From: Trichostrongylus colubriformis
Taxonomy: Eukaryota; Nematoda; Chromadorea; Rhabditida; Trichostrongylidae
Reading direction: 5' to 3'
NCBI GenBank assembly: GCA_963978905.1
Contig: OZ022257.1
Coordinates: 34,547,685-34,611,684, forward strand
Length of the DNA: 64,000 nucleotides
The first letter of the stretch is position 1. Each line of letters starts with the position of its first letter. This document shows positions 35,691-46,505 of the stretch, piece by piece. The position numbers and the translations under genes are program-made. Below the pieces are notes generated by a model. That model was given only the letters and a program-made list of their open reading frames with translations, did not search any database and was not told where the DNA came from.

Positions 35691-36082
35691 ATACGTTCTT
35701 AACCATAGAGGACTTCAGAAACGGTCAGCATACCCCATTATCATATTCTTTTTGAAAAGCTGAAAGAGACGTCCCAGTAATGCGGTGATAGAAACATGGA
35801 GCTCAGAGCACTTTGCAATTCTCAGCGCGCCATTTTCAACATAGACTGCATGCATGAATAACTATCGCTTTTTATCATCCTCATATCATCAACCATTTTG
35901 AATAGCAAATTGACAAGAAGCCGATAAAAGCATTTTGGAATACAGCAGGAGATAATCGAATGCTTTTAGAGAGTAATCGTGAGAATGATACAATTATATA
36001 AAAGTCGCCATGAACACTGAGTCTATATCTGCCTTCTTATTGTTCATTCAAAAGTCTAAAGCTTACTTTTTTCAGAACTACA

Positions 36083-36692
36083 ATGAGAGCTCTATCCGCC
36101 TGGTGTGTCCTGCTCGTGGTATGTCGTTTTTCGTTCTTTTCGAATAATACCGTTGTGGTCAATACACAGTTAAACTTTTCTCGCGAATTTAGCAGTTTAC
36201 TGGCGCCCCAGACGTAAGACAAGGATCATACGTAGGAAGAACGTTAGTCCATGGCGATCATACCGAGTTTTCTCTAGCCTGACTTACTGCACTGTACACC
36301 ACTTGCAAGTCCGCTTGCAAAACAGCCTTTTCGACATGTATTGTGTGACACTACTCGGCCTTACAAAAGCGTGATGGCACCTGGTTGTTTGAAGGCGATA
36401 GTGCTACTACTTAGATTCACAGGTTCAGTGCACTTGCCATTTGCAGCCAAGGAGCTCATGTCTGCATGATGCGCCAGTAGGTCGTTAGTCCAACGAGTTG
36501 ACCCCACCATCTCCCATGTTCTGTAACCTTATGGCTCCGAATCTGAGATCGAAGATTCAGTGGCGAATTTCCTGACAGCAGTTATGAGCCATGACCGACA
36601 TTGTTACGACTGTGTGATTTTTACGCTATTTTCAGGTTTGCTCTATGATGGCACTCGGATCGGCTTGGAGGAGTGGGGGAAAAAAGAAGTAG
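36083..36692 (+). CDS. Tiny secreted-peptide gene, right arm (join 36083-36118, 36636-36692)
   Basis: A TTTTTTCAG acceptor seven bases before the ATG suits spliced-leader trans-splicing. Exon 1 is 36 bases and ends at a perfect GTATGT donor; the intron is 517 bases and ends ATTTTCAG. Joined in phase 0 the product is 30 residues: a signal peptide (MRALSAWCVLLVVCSMMALG...) then Ser-Ala-Trp-Arg-Ser-Gly-Gly-Lys-Lys-Lys and TAG. Two AATAAA hexamers follow at 36704 and 36714. A C-terminal Gly-Lys-Lys-Lys would suit prohormone trimming and amidation, which is speculation. An overlapping frame over exon 2 (GLLYDGTRIGLEEWGKKE) is also protein-like, so exon 2 could be read differently. Confidence 0.45.
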
Positions 36693-36703
36693 AATCTATA
36701 AAA

Positions 36704-36719
36704 AATAAAAACCAATAAA
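36704..36719 (+). terminator. Paired poly(A) signals after the tiny peptide gene
   Basis: AATAAA at 36704-36709 and 36714-36719, starting 12 bases after the stop. The mirror pair lies at 32879-32884 and 32893-32898 on the minus strand. Confidence 0.4.
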
Positions 36720-37732
36720 ATCGATTGTTGCCGGCCAATTATGTAACGCAGCCGTACCATGTGGCAAAAATCTACCATAATATAATACATGAAAAAAGAA
36801 AATTTATAACACTAAGGTAACGTCGAGCGAGGTTGCTATAAACGGGTAGATTTCCCCCTGGCTGTCTAACATGGGCAAATGGCTACTAATTATAATACGA
36901 GTAGCCTGCACCGAAAAATCACTTAGCATCTAGAAACATGTATGATGTACAGAAATATGATATGAAGCACAATATAGTATGAACCATTGCATGCCTCTGC
37001 CGTATTTAAAAATTGCATCATCCTCTCAAAAATGACAGCAAATGAAATAAGCGAAAATGCTCGAAATATGACAACAGATAGAGAAAGAAAAATTGCAAAA
37101 CAACCCTGACAAAGTGTTGGCAGCGGTCTTCGGAAATATTTTTCAAACTGTGTTCGGAGAAATTTTTCAAACTGGAGGGGTTTTCCTAACGTCGATCCAT
37201 GCGGGTGCTTCAGTGATGTCGGGATAGGTACGCATGAAAATGCAATTTTGCTGTGAAAATTTATTCAGAGTAGGCTGTATTCAAAATAACCACAACGAAT
37301 ATTGCAACGAAGAATACCGTGCCGATTACTGACTGCTGAAATCACAGGGTTTTTTCATGAATACCTACGGAAAAATAATAGGCAAAGAAATAATACGCAA
37401 CTTGCAATTTTTGAGTTTTTAAAATGAATTTTTGGAATCTCACGCCGTTGATGAATAGACTTTCATATCGACAACGGAACAGATTTATTAAAAATAAATA
37501 AAATTTGAATGGGAATGGGTCAATGGTTGCAAAAACTTGAAATACTGAATTATTGATTTATGAAATATTAGGTTGTAAGAAAGTTTGTGCAACGATTTTT
37601 TTTTGATTTTGAAAAGTAGCTTGTTATTATATTCACTTATGCTGATACACCTCAATACTTGAAGATGAAAAAAACTGAAAAAGCGAATTACTAAACCGGA
37701 AAAAAGTAAAGCTCACTGTGCTAATAAATACC

Positions 37733-38131
37733 ATGGCCTCGTTGTTTGCATTAAATCTCAGACGACATTCGTGGAGAAGGAGCAACATCCCAGAAACTTT
37801 GTCACTTTTGTCAATGATTGGAATAAATAGACCATTGACTTACACCGAATTTTATGGGATTCCCCAGAAAATAGCAGAAACATATATCGCAAAATCATCC
37901 GGTAATGCAATAAAAAGCATCACGTGCAGCAGGCATGACTGTTTTGGTGTGGTGCAATCGAAAGTAGTGAAGTTTCAGACGACGAATGGGCTAACCTCTT
38001 CGAATCGGCGTTCAAGACGACTGGTTTGGACGTTCCATAAATGGGAACCTCGACTCGGAGTACAAAAGACGTTTAGGTCAACTAAAAACCAAAGATCAAG
38101 ATTTGAGGGTGTCGTGAGGAAAACGATGTGA
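37733..38131 (+). pseudogene. Arm-encoded protein frame, right copy (frameshifted near its end)
   Basis: The ATG at 37733 opens a frame of about 133 codons. Its first two thirds match the left-arm protein (MIGINRPLTY). A short insertion near 37950 then shifts it, so the shared C-terminus is lost and the terminal third is read out of frame. The two arms are broken at different places, so the ancestral frame of roughly 120 codons was intact when the arms were duplicated. Confidence 0.4.
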
Positions 38132-38614
38132 TTCATGGAAGTTTGAGAAGTCTTTCAAATATAAGAAAATAGCGAATTCAGTGGAAATTTGTGGAAAAGT
38201 GAAGTTCGTACATTTGTGATGTCGGTTATCAGCGCGATATATTCACAAGTAATCAGTAATGGCAATCCAGTATTGGTATGATGTGAATTATCCTATGAAT
38301 GAGCTCCCTTATGATAGAACTTAACTATGCAGCTGCACGATTGCATTTTTTTTGAATAAAATAATTCTATCAGATGAACGGCTCGTAAACAATACTATTG
38401 GCATCGTTTTATTTTGATTTCTTTCAGCTGGTTAATTGAATTTGGTCATTTGTTTTTTTTTGTATGTTACTCAGAATGTTAGCTAATTTGTCATTTTATT
38501 CTGTCTGAATGTTCATCGGATATTTTCCTGATCAAATATCTGCCATAACTGTCTACCATATTACCTCCTGTCATTGTTCACGTTGATTTTTATGAACCAC
38601 GCATACCTACAATA

Positions 38615-40610
38615 GCCGCCATAAATTTTCAAAATAAAACGCGAAAAACGCGGATCCGCGTTTTTTCCCCTTTTTGTTGTAACTCGGTTTGTTTTGGCGA
38701 TGTCTCCGTAAAAATATATGTTAATCGAATCAGTTCACCGAGCTCTACAATATGATCTCTTCAAACTTTCAAAAAGCTGACTTTTTATGTGCTCGTGTTC
38801 ACAAAGTGCCAGTGGGCACTCATCAGCGACGTGCGCTATAATATAACTAGGAGGCAAATCTGCCGTCAACATGCAAAACTCAACAACTTACAGGGATACT
38901 GTCCCAGTATAACTGAATTGAAATAGATTTTTAATCTTTAATGGTGATATTTCATCAAGTATCACTTCACCCAGTATGCTATAGTGGTCACCATCCGATC
39001 ATTTTTTAAAAAAATAATTTCTCTCAGATTTCACCGGTCTTTCAATTTTCTCAAGAATTCAATCAAGAATAAATCGAAAACAAAGAATTCAATTGATTTA
39101 TGTACAAAGCCCAGAATCATAAGCAAAATCACCAATTCTCAGAAGTTTTACCGTTCTACCTTGTCTGACCCCTCGATCTCATAGCCATTAGTCAGCTCAC
39201 TGAGATCTCCCGCACAGGTATTGATCGGCCTTCCACATTGTGAGAGGACGTTCGTCACATCTTAAAGACAGTGTTAGGGGTGATGTGGGTGAGGAGAATC
39301 CCTAAGAGGAGTCGTTCACTCGAAAACTACGGGTTTGGAAAGCCTATTTGCGGCGAAATCCCCCACGAAGGGCGCGCCCCCGAGCTGTGGCAGAGGCGGC
39401 CTTTTCTGCTCGAGCCGCCTTACTGTGCTCGGTCCGCCTCCTAGCGACTGATTGGCTGGGGTGGGAATAGAAGGTATCGCGGCCCGCTTTCTCAGTTTTG
39501 GCTTGGCGCACTCCAGAAAAGGGATGCTCACTCACACTCGAACATCACTTCGTGTTTACAACATGGCAACACGTCAATGGAACTCTCGTCCGGAACACCC
39601 GCCTCTTCACGGTAATGCTCCACATCGAGGATCAACGGTGGGGAGGGGCCCTATTTCTCGGGTTTTTGGCCATTTCCATCCGTTTTGTCTTCACTATCCT
39701 GTTACTAAGCATCTCGACTTCCACATTCACTACTTCTTTTACTTTTCTCCCGAATTTCCCCAAACACTGCCTTTAAGAAAAGAGCAACAGTCCCTAATAG
39801 TGAGATTATGAGGGCGTCAAGCCTTTTTCATTGCAGTTACTGGCACTTTACTATCAGAGGACTAATTAATTTTATTGAAAAGCATTTTCATCAAACAGTT
39901 TGAATCTTCTACATTGTTTTCGATTTATGTCTTTTTGTGAAAATTGAAAGCAGACATTGAAAGCATATGCACTTCGCTAAAACAAGCATGTTATTCAATT
40001 TGTTTGTTTAATGCAGTGGCATATCACTGTGGAAGGCCAATCAATTCCTGTCTGGGAGATCTCAGTGAGCTGACTAATTGCTATGAGATCGAGGGGTCAG
40101 ACAGGGCAGAACGGTAAAACTTCTGAGAATTGATGATTTCGCTTATGATTCTGGGCTTTGTACATAAATCAATTGAATCTTCTTTATTGTTTTCGATTTA
40201 TTCTTGATTGAATTCTTCAGAAAATTGAAAGACCGGTGAAATCTGAGAGAAATTATTTTTTAAAAAAATAATCGGATGGTGACCACTATAGCATACTAGG
40301 TGAAGTGATACTTAATGAAATACCACCATCAAAGATTAATAATCTACTTCAATTTAGTTATGACAGGGACAGCTTCCTTTTGTGAACACGAGAACATAAA
40401 AAGTCAGCTTTTTGAAAGTTTGAAGAGACCATATTGCTCAGTGAGCTGATTCGATTATATATTATTATTCGATTATTATTCGAATATGTACCTTAATGAA
40501 GACATAGGCAGAACAAACCGAGTTACAGCAAAAAAAAAAAACGAAAATAAACGCGGATTCGCGTTTTGCGCTTTCTTTTGAAAACTTAAGGCGGTTATTG
40601 TACTTGTCAC
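38615..40610. mobile_element. Self-palindromic foldback element, right copy with MITE insertion
   Basis: Mirror copy of 29435-31010. Arms are 38615-39240 and about 40020-40610; the loop is enlarged by a 507-bp TTAA MITE. It has the same CGCGGATCCGCG palindrome at its left end and a one-base variant (CGCGGATTCGCG) at its right end. Confidence 0.8.
39266..39772. mobile_element. TTAA-family MITE, copy 4, in right arm only (507 bp)
   Basis: Begins AGACAGTGTTAGGGG and ends with the inverse of AGGCAGTGTTTGGGG, flanked by exact TTAA at 39262-39265 and 39773-39776. The matching place in the left arm (about 30352-30355) has a single TTAA and no insert, confirming the boundaries. Confidence 0.92.
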
Positions 40611-40745
40611 GCTGCCACACAACCCTACCGAGTTTTCTCTTCACAAACGGTAGCCGGTGCCGTTTGGATCAAGCTATGCGCTTGTCTCACAATTTTTAGA
40701 TAGTCGGCGCTCTTTCTTTCCAAGTAAGTGAGCATATTATCACCA

Positions 40746-41257
40746 TCACATCTCGATCAGTATCAGGTTTAGGCCATGGTAGAATACATCGCAGATCATA
40801 GCAATAATAGCAGCCTGTCTAAGTTCTAAAGCGCAAGTGGCGTTGCAGAACCAGAGCTCAGGGGTCGTCAGGAAGACATACACGAACAATTCAACCAGTA
40901 GCGCAGCTTCTTCAGCGCGGCTTGTTTCTGAAAAAGGTTTGAGAAATTCATTACCCTTTCATTTCATTACCATCACTACAATGTATTCGTTGACTTGACG
41001 CTTGGACCCACGAGCAAATAACCTTTTCTTTACATTACTCCTTCCTGAAAACAAAGTCAGCACAGCGCATCAAAGTTCACTTTTAGCGTAATTTTTATTA
41101 CACGGCACTCACCCATGTAGCCCATCACTTCTTCAGAACCGCAAGTTTTCACAAGATGAGCTGGGATGCTATTTCTTTGAATATTCGCGAGCGCGAGACC
41201 GACACGATTTTTAGACATAATGGTACACACCGCGGCTTGGTTGGAGGGAAGTGGATA
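40746..41257 (-). CDS. Partial multi-exon gene, membrane-like product
   Basis: Minus-strand model. Exon 1 runs from 41257 or lower to 41113, with about three quarters purine-first codons; it contains MSKNRVGLALANIQ and ends at a perfect GTGAGT donor. A 68-base intron ends TTTGTTTTCAG. Exon 2 starts at 41044 and continues in phase as GRSNVKKRLFA; its end is uncertain (GTGGGT after 41012 fits the next phase). Exon 3, after CCTTTTTCAG, runs 40927-40746: SRAEEAALLVELFVYVFL, then a hydrophobic stretch with two Cys, ending IEM-stop. No family recognised. A Tc1-type MITE begins two bases above exon 1, so the gene's 5' side is displaced or disrupted. Confidence 0.48.
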
Positions 41258-41259
41258 TA

Positions 41260-41748
41260 CAGTAGTGGTCACAAATATATACCACTTTGGATTCTAATCA
41301 TTACTTTGGTCGACCTTCACATTTCTCATTCAATTTTTTGTTGCGAAGCAATCGGTACTCAATGAAGCAAAGTATCTCAGCTGAGTAGGGCGCAGGGTAA
41401 AATTGAAGAATTTACATGGGGTGAAGACCCTGAAAATGACCAAACTTTTTGAAAAATTCAATTAGCAGTTTGAAGCTTATAACATATCGTAACGAGCAGG
41501 TGTGCAGAAAGTGACAAGGAATAAGACTAGAACCTTGTTGGAATCATGATAGCACTTTACAGCACAGAGGCACGTAGGTGGTCATTCTCAAAGTTTTCAG
41601 TTGAACAAATTTTATCATTCACCCTGCACCTTACACTGCTGATATGCTTTGCTTCGCTGATTACCAATAATGCCTTCGAAACACAAAAAAATCACAAAGA
41701 AAAATGTAAAGGTAGATCAAAGATCTGGTTGGACTCTAAAACAGCATA
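41260..41748. mobile_element. Tc1-type MITE, tandem copy 1
   Basis: Starts CAGTAGTGGTCACAAATATA after TA (41258-41259). The body matches the next 500 bases in the same orientation. Its right terminal repeat is cut short at GCATA, where copy 2 begins. Confidence 0.75.
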
Positions 41749-42249
41749 CAGTAGCGGTCAAAAATATATGCGGTTATGGATTCTAACCATAACTTTGGTC
41801 AAAGTTTACATTTCTTATTCAATTTTTTTTTTGTTTTTTGAAGGTAACTGGTACTCAGTGAAGCAAAGTAGGGTGTAGTGTTGAGATTGGAAAATTTGTT
41901 TAACTAAAAACTCTAAAATTAGCCAAACCTTTCCAAAAATTCAATTGGCCATAAAAAGCTTATAACTCATCGAAACGGGCAGGTGGGCAGAAAATAATAC
42001 GGAGTGAGGCTGGGACTTTGTTGCACGCTATTTCAAATCCTAACAGCACCGAGGCACGGAGTTGACCATTTTTTAGTGGTTTCAGTTAAATAATTTTTTC
42101 AACCTTCTCACTGCATCATACTCGGCTGAGATACTTTATTTCATTGAGCAACAGTTGCCTTCGGAACACAAAAAAAATTGAGCGAGATGCAAACATCGAA
42201 CCAAGTTATGGTCAAAATCCCAAACCGCATATATTTTTGACCGCTACTG
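41749..42249. mobile_element. Tc1-type MITE, tandem copy 2 (501 bp)
   Basis: Starts CAGTAGCGGTCAAAAATATA after TA and ends with its inverse at 42249; the right flank is CA. The first 50 bases of each end are inverted repeats. Confidence 0.82.
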
Positions 42250-42539
42250 CATATTCACACGGTTTATGCGTATTTTGAATGCGAATTCCGGTGCTGCTGT
42301 TCTTAGAATAAGCGCTACAAGAGCAATATCGGCGATCAACCAAGTGGGATGAGACGCCGCTTGTTATTAGCCTGAGTCGATATGGCTCCGACAAATTGTA
42401 GTGATCATTTCTAGATCATAACTCAGCAACGAGTTAACAAAAATGGACGCGCGAGGTACCGTTGGAATGGGTATGAAAGGCTCTTTGCACTGCCTAAAAA
42501 TGATATCTCCAGAGTAGTTTCATTCCGCCACCATGGCGC

Positions 42540-43100
42540 ACGATTTCAAACCGTCCGGACCACATCCGTAACGTCATACTATTTCTATCGTTATCTGGCC
42601 AGGAGCCCGCGAATATCGGCAGATGTTCAAAAGAAGTTAAGAGGGAGCATGCCCCCGCCAGAAGTATAGTGTACTTGTGGCATTCGAAGTTTGCGTCAGG
42701 CGACTATTCCATCGAAGATGAAGAGACCGCATTTGGTGGAGCATACACGGCGTAGAGTACTCGATGAAGGTACAACAGTATCCGCTGACGTCTTCATTCG
42801 TCAGTTACGAGAGTCAAAGGCAAGTGTCCAAAATTCGCAACGGCGGCGGTCACATGTCTACTTCCAGCATGACAACGCGAAACCGCACATCGCAAGATCG
42901 ACCAAGGCCGAGCTGATTGTGTCTGGAACATTTCGAGACTCGATGGAATCGAAAAACAGCTAAAAAGGCTCGACTGATTACTGAGAACAAGATGTTTAAG
43001 GGATATAGGGTGACCAAAGCTTCTTGAAGCAATTCCACAATTGCTGCATATCCGCTACCCACCAGAGCGGGAACGAGGGGTGCCAAACAAATGAGTTTCT
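42540..43100 (+). pseudogene. Mariner-family transposase remnant
   Basis: Plus-strand pieces in order: a helix-turn-helix region with RNVILFLSLSGQEPA and a WHSKFASGDYSIEDE-like segment (about 42565-42720); an open frame with TTVSADVFIRQLRES; the catalytic motif FQHDNAKPHIARSTKAE (near 42870); and a C-terminal LHIRYPPEREEG-like end near 43050-43080. The central region between the first and second catalytic residues is deleted and frames shift several times. Terminal repeats were not identified. Confidence 0.65.
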
Positions 43101-43694
43101 TATGCAGTCGACTCGCATCTTTACCTCTATTCCATATTCAAGACTTACCGAAATCACTGTTGGTAATGAATAGGCGCTGAAGAAGAATGTTGCTTTCAGT
43201 TGTGGTTCGCACTTCCTTGAGAAGAAAAAACACTCTCATAGATGGACGTTCAATGATCGTTGGCCAGGAGACAACTTCTACAGGCCATCGAGGATCGAAT
43301 TACCACTCATAAATTGTTACGGTTATGACTCGTTAGAGCTTCATGACTAGAGATTAGACTTGCCTTCCAACTTTTAATGACACAAGGTTCTCAAATACTA
43401 TGGAGGAGAGACAGGTTGGGAGGGGGAAGAGAGTGAAGTGGAGTGAAAGATGAGTCACCTTCTTTTATCTTATCGTATTAACACTGTAGCAATGGCACAT
43501 GCAGAGCTGTCACCAAGATCTTTTCATCCTTTATCTCTGAAAAAGTCGCTACATCAGAATCCATCAAACGGAAAAACTTGAGCTTCTAGTACGTTCCCCT
43601 GCGAGATTGTTGGATTACATTCATATTCTGCCTTACCGGAGGCAGGGCGTGTCTAACCTAAGTCGTAGCTGCGTCTTCCTTCTTGCCATTCTAC
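43101..43694. other. No gene recognised
   Basis: No exon or repeat boundary could be supported here. Confidence 0.35.
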
Positions 43695-43953
43695 CTTGCA
43701 GCCAGTGAACGCAGCTTTGCCCAGCGAGCGCCACGAACGCTGACATCTGAGAGTAAGGAAGTGACGACTAGCGAAAGATGTGTACGACTGATGCTTTTCT
43801 GCAGCTGTTTCTTATGAAATGTAACTGTATCGCTTGCACTGCTGGAATATGTATTAGTTGTATTTTTATTCCAATCGAGTACTACCGATGTTTGCAAATG
43901 CAAATCAGAGATTGACGATATTTGCATTCTTTCACTTTTCAAGTTGGAAGGAA
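43695..43953 (-). CDS. Possible internal exon, unknown gene
   Basis: Minus-strand segment open for about 86 codons, ending at an AAG|GTAGAA donor (after 43695). It starts after an AAAAG that is a weak acceptor, with an in-frame stop just upstream. The peptide is Ser/Thr/Gln-rich with KKQLQKSISRTHLSLVVTSL and ends RGARWAKLRSLAA. Codon bias is modest. No domain recognised. Confidence 0.33.
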
Positions 43954-44370
43954 CTTTTCAGAAATTAGGAACCGGTTCTGTAGGAAGGCGGCCTTCTCGC
44001 AAGAATGCTCCCAGGTTTTCTAGGTGAACGCGCTCCATCTTTGTGCAGTGATGGATGACTTCCTACTTACTTAGAATGCAAGTAAAATTCACTTTGGTAG
44101 TCACAAGAGTGCTGGGTTTAGAGTGAGCAACCGCATCTGCCTTCATCGAAATCCTTCCCTATGCTCCAGATAGAAACACGTCTTTCATTTTCGATGCTTT
44201 TCGCAATGTTATTTTGTTTAGGCCACCTATACTATTAGGTATGTTCAATTTAGCCCTGAGCTGAATCTGAAGCGCCATGAAATGTACTTTGCAAATGTAA
44301 AATCAGTGGTTCAGAAGATAAATTGATATATTTTTACCAATATCTACCAAGATAGCGTCTGTCGTAACAG

Positions 44371-44592
44371 CTATTGATGCACGAGCACAAACGCCTACGG
44401 TGTCAGTTTTATCACCAATACCTCGAACATGGGTAATCAAACAAGCAGAATACGATGTAGCTAATAATGACATAAATGGTGTTAATATTGAAAGTGAAGC
44501 TAAACTGAAAACTAATGACGATCGAGGAGTCTTGGCTCCCATACATGAAGCTGCAGTGCAGCTGGCACTGTTTTCGGCGTTTAGGAGAACGG
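44371..44592 (+). CDS. Probable internal exon, unknown gene
   Basis: A CGTAACAG acceptor (ending 44370) and a strong GTACGT donor (from 44593) bound 222 bases that are open on the plus strand, with about 70 percent purine-first codons. The peptide includes SPIPRTWVIKQAEYDVANND and HEAAVQLALFSAFRR. Beyond the donor the frame becomes Phe/Leu-rich, as expected for intron. The complementary strand has a 221-codon frame (44303-44968), the longest in the window, but its codon bias is that of a shadow. No family recognised. Confidence 0.42.
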
Positions 44593-44969
44593 GTACGTTT
44601 TGCTTCCCAGCATCTGACCTCTCCGCGTACTTGACTCTGTCATTTGTGATATTCCTATCGAAAGAGAATATGCAGGTGTTCGCTGTTATGTTGCAAGTAC
44701 TATTTTGTTTTCTCACGAATTTCCTCTGAATGCGGGTAACCGCGATATGTACAAACAAACAGTTGTCTAAGATTCGAAATTTCCGACAACGTCTGGGCGA
44801 AATGTTCCCAAATACTCGAGGAAAAATACGACTGCACTTAATTTCGACGGTGTGGTGACTGTATAGTGGACGGTAGTAGCGTAACAGTATCGCCCGACTC
44901 AAATAGTTATCGCCATTGCTAATTTCATTGCAAATCTGTTCAAACAATGGGGTTATAATTTTCGACACG

Positions 44970-46240
44970 TGAAAACGGAAGCGGAAGTATTAAGTAGCGT
45001 CCTGGTAGCAGAGAATTCATCGTTAAAAAGCGTTAGCGTTCCGGTGGAGGTAGAAGAGAAGGCCGGCAATATGCGAGGTAACAACACCGTGTAATTGTAG
45101 CGTAGCGATCGAGGCTACGTGGAGCGGTCATGCGCAGCACTTAATACAGAACCTTTAACTTGGCTTCGGCTCCAATAGTCCTCTGGCTTCCCAAGAGCAC
45201 AAGACCTAACATTGAGAGCTCGGAACACATATATAAGCCTGTCACCTCACCTGTCACCACATAGTATATAAGCATTATCGAAGAATATTAGCTCAAGGTG
45301 CCAATCTACAGCTTCGCATTTCTTTAAGGTCAGCGGGTTTATCAGTATGTCACTTAGGCTTCATTCACCCTCAGTTTCCATCTGTAATTTGGAAAATGGT
45401 GAGCAACTTTCTGTTTCACAAATATGTTTCGTCTCTACAAGTTCCGAAGGCGATTTGCCAAAACGTTAGCCGGAAGATATAATGTAGATCTCAGAGGCAC
45501 AAAAAGTCTGTCACACTTTTGGATGTATCTATCTCGTACCTTTCTTTTTTTAAATATCTCGTACCTTTCTTTTTTTTCACAGACAGTTGCACTTGGGGTG
45601 CTAGCAAATTTGCTAGCAAATCTGCCAGTTTCGGCTGAGGGCTGTGCAAAAAGAGTCTTCGGTCACGTTCTACTCCCGTCTCCTTCGCATTCATCAGAGA
45701 CGAGTTTTCTGCCTCCATTTGGTGCCAGTTCACGTAGCTCTCTGACAAAATCGAACCTTCCGCTGCGAGACAACATTTTGAGCTTTCAACGAGCCAGCGT
45801 GCTGTCTGTTTTATTTTCCCACATTTTCTTTTCCGCAACACCGCTCCCACCCCTTCTGATAGCCACGTTCTGGCTTGATACCCGCCTGAAGCCATTTATT
45901 GCTTCATGGCTGATTAAGAAGTATTAGACTTCACTAGCAGGATAACAGCAGGGACTTGTATTTTCTGATAATTTATGGGTAACTACTGGTTCATCCGAAG
46001 CTTGTGATACGACCATCATCTCAAGGATGCTACATTACCACAAAAAGTTGGCACTCACACTGAATTATTTCATTAGTGAGAACCTCCTCAATTTCCACTT
46101 CCTTTCTTTTTTCCTTGCGATTCGTGCGTGCGGCTCGTCAACTGCGCAATGCATAAATTTACTGGTATTCATCTCGTTGACTTAACCAGTGCTCACTAGC
46201 CAAATAAAGAGAAATTGACAGAGACTGACTTCCAATTTTT
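44970..46240. other. Mixed low-complexity and possible Penelope 3' tail; overlapping frames on both strands
   Basis: Long frames overlap at 45424-45927 (+) and 45491-45895 (-) with no splice support for either. GATTTGCCAAAACGTTAGCC at 45452-45471 resembles the Penelope tail at 20.5 kb. A 23-base unit (TATCTCGTACCTTTCTTTTT) is tandemly duplicated at 45529-45578, followed by GCTAGCAAATTT repeated. Confidence 0.3.
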
Positions 46241-46505
46241 GATAGGCGTTGGTTTTCGCATCAGCTCACGATGCGGAAGTTGTATTAGGGAACTGAGTGA
46301 GCAAAAGCTTTGGTTCCGGACGGAAATTAAACCTGCACTCCATGCTTTGCAGTCGTATGTGCTAATTCATTACATTACCGTGACTCCTTAAAGGGATCGT
46401 GCCCGAAAAACCTCTGACTCAGCCTTTTAATGGTATGTTTGCCGAGGCTCATCAGTACCCACACGTGATATGATTGAATGCTGATAGGCTATGGTAAACA
46501 TACCA
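46241..46505 (-). repeat. tRNA-like repeat, copy 3
   Basis: Minus-strand copy with decayed T arm and D arm (GTATGTGCTAATTCATTACA on the plus strand) and the conserved tail. It abuts copy 4 in opposite orientation. Confidence 0.65.

Larger units (their letters stand above)
29435..40610. repeat. Giant inverted repeat, arms about 5 kb
   Basis: The left arm (29435-34770) is repeated in inverse orientation as the right arm (35511-40610), with scattered substitutions and small indels. Matching landmarks are 31.0 kb with 38.6 kb, 33.5 kb with 36.1 kb, and 34.5 kb with 35.8 kb. The spacer is about 740 bases of Penelope sequence. Each outer end is a self-palindromic element (29435-31010 and 38615-40610), so the ends can also fold on themselves. 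The left arm has a 670-bp insertion at 33.8-34.5 kb that the right lacks; the right arm has a 507-bp MITE at 39.3-39.8 kb that the left lacks. It could be one large foldback transposon or an inverted duplication. Confidence 0.9.

Noticed and set aside
45424..45927. Overlapping 167- and 134-codon frames
   Set aside because: Both strands open, low-complexity stretches, no splice signals or motifs to choose either.
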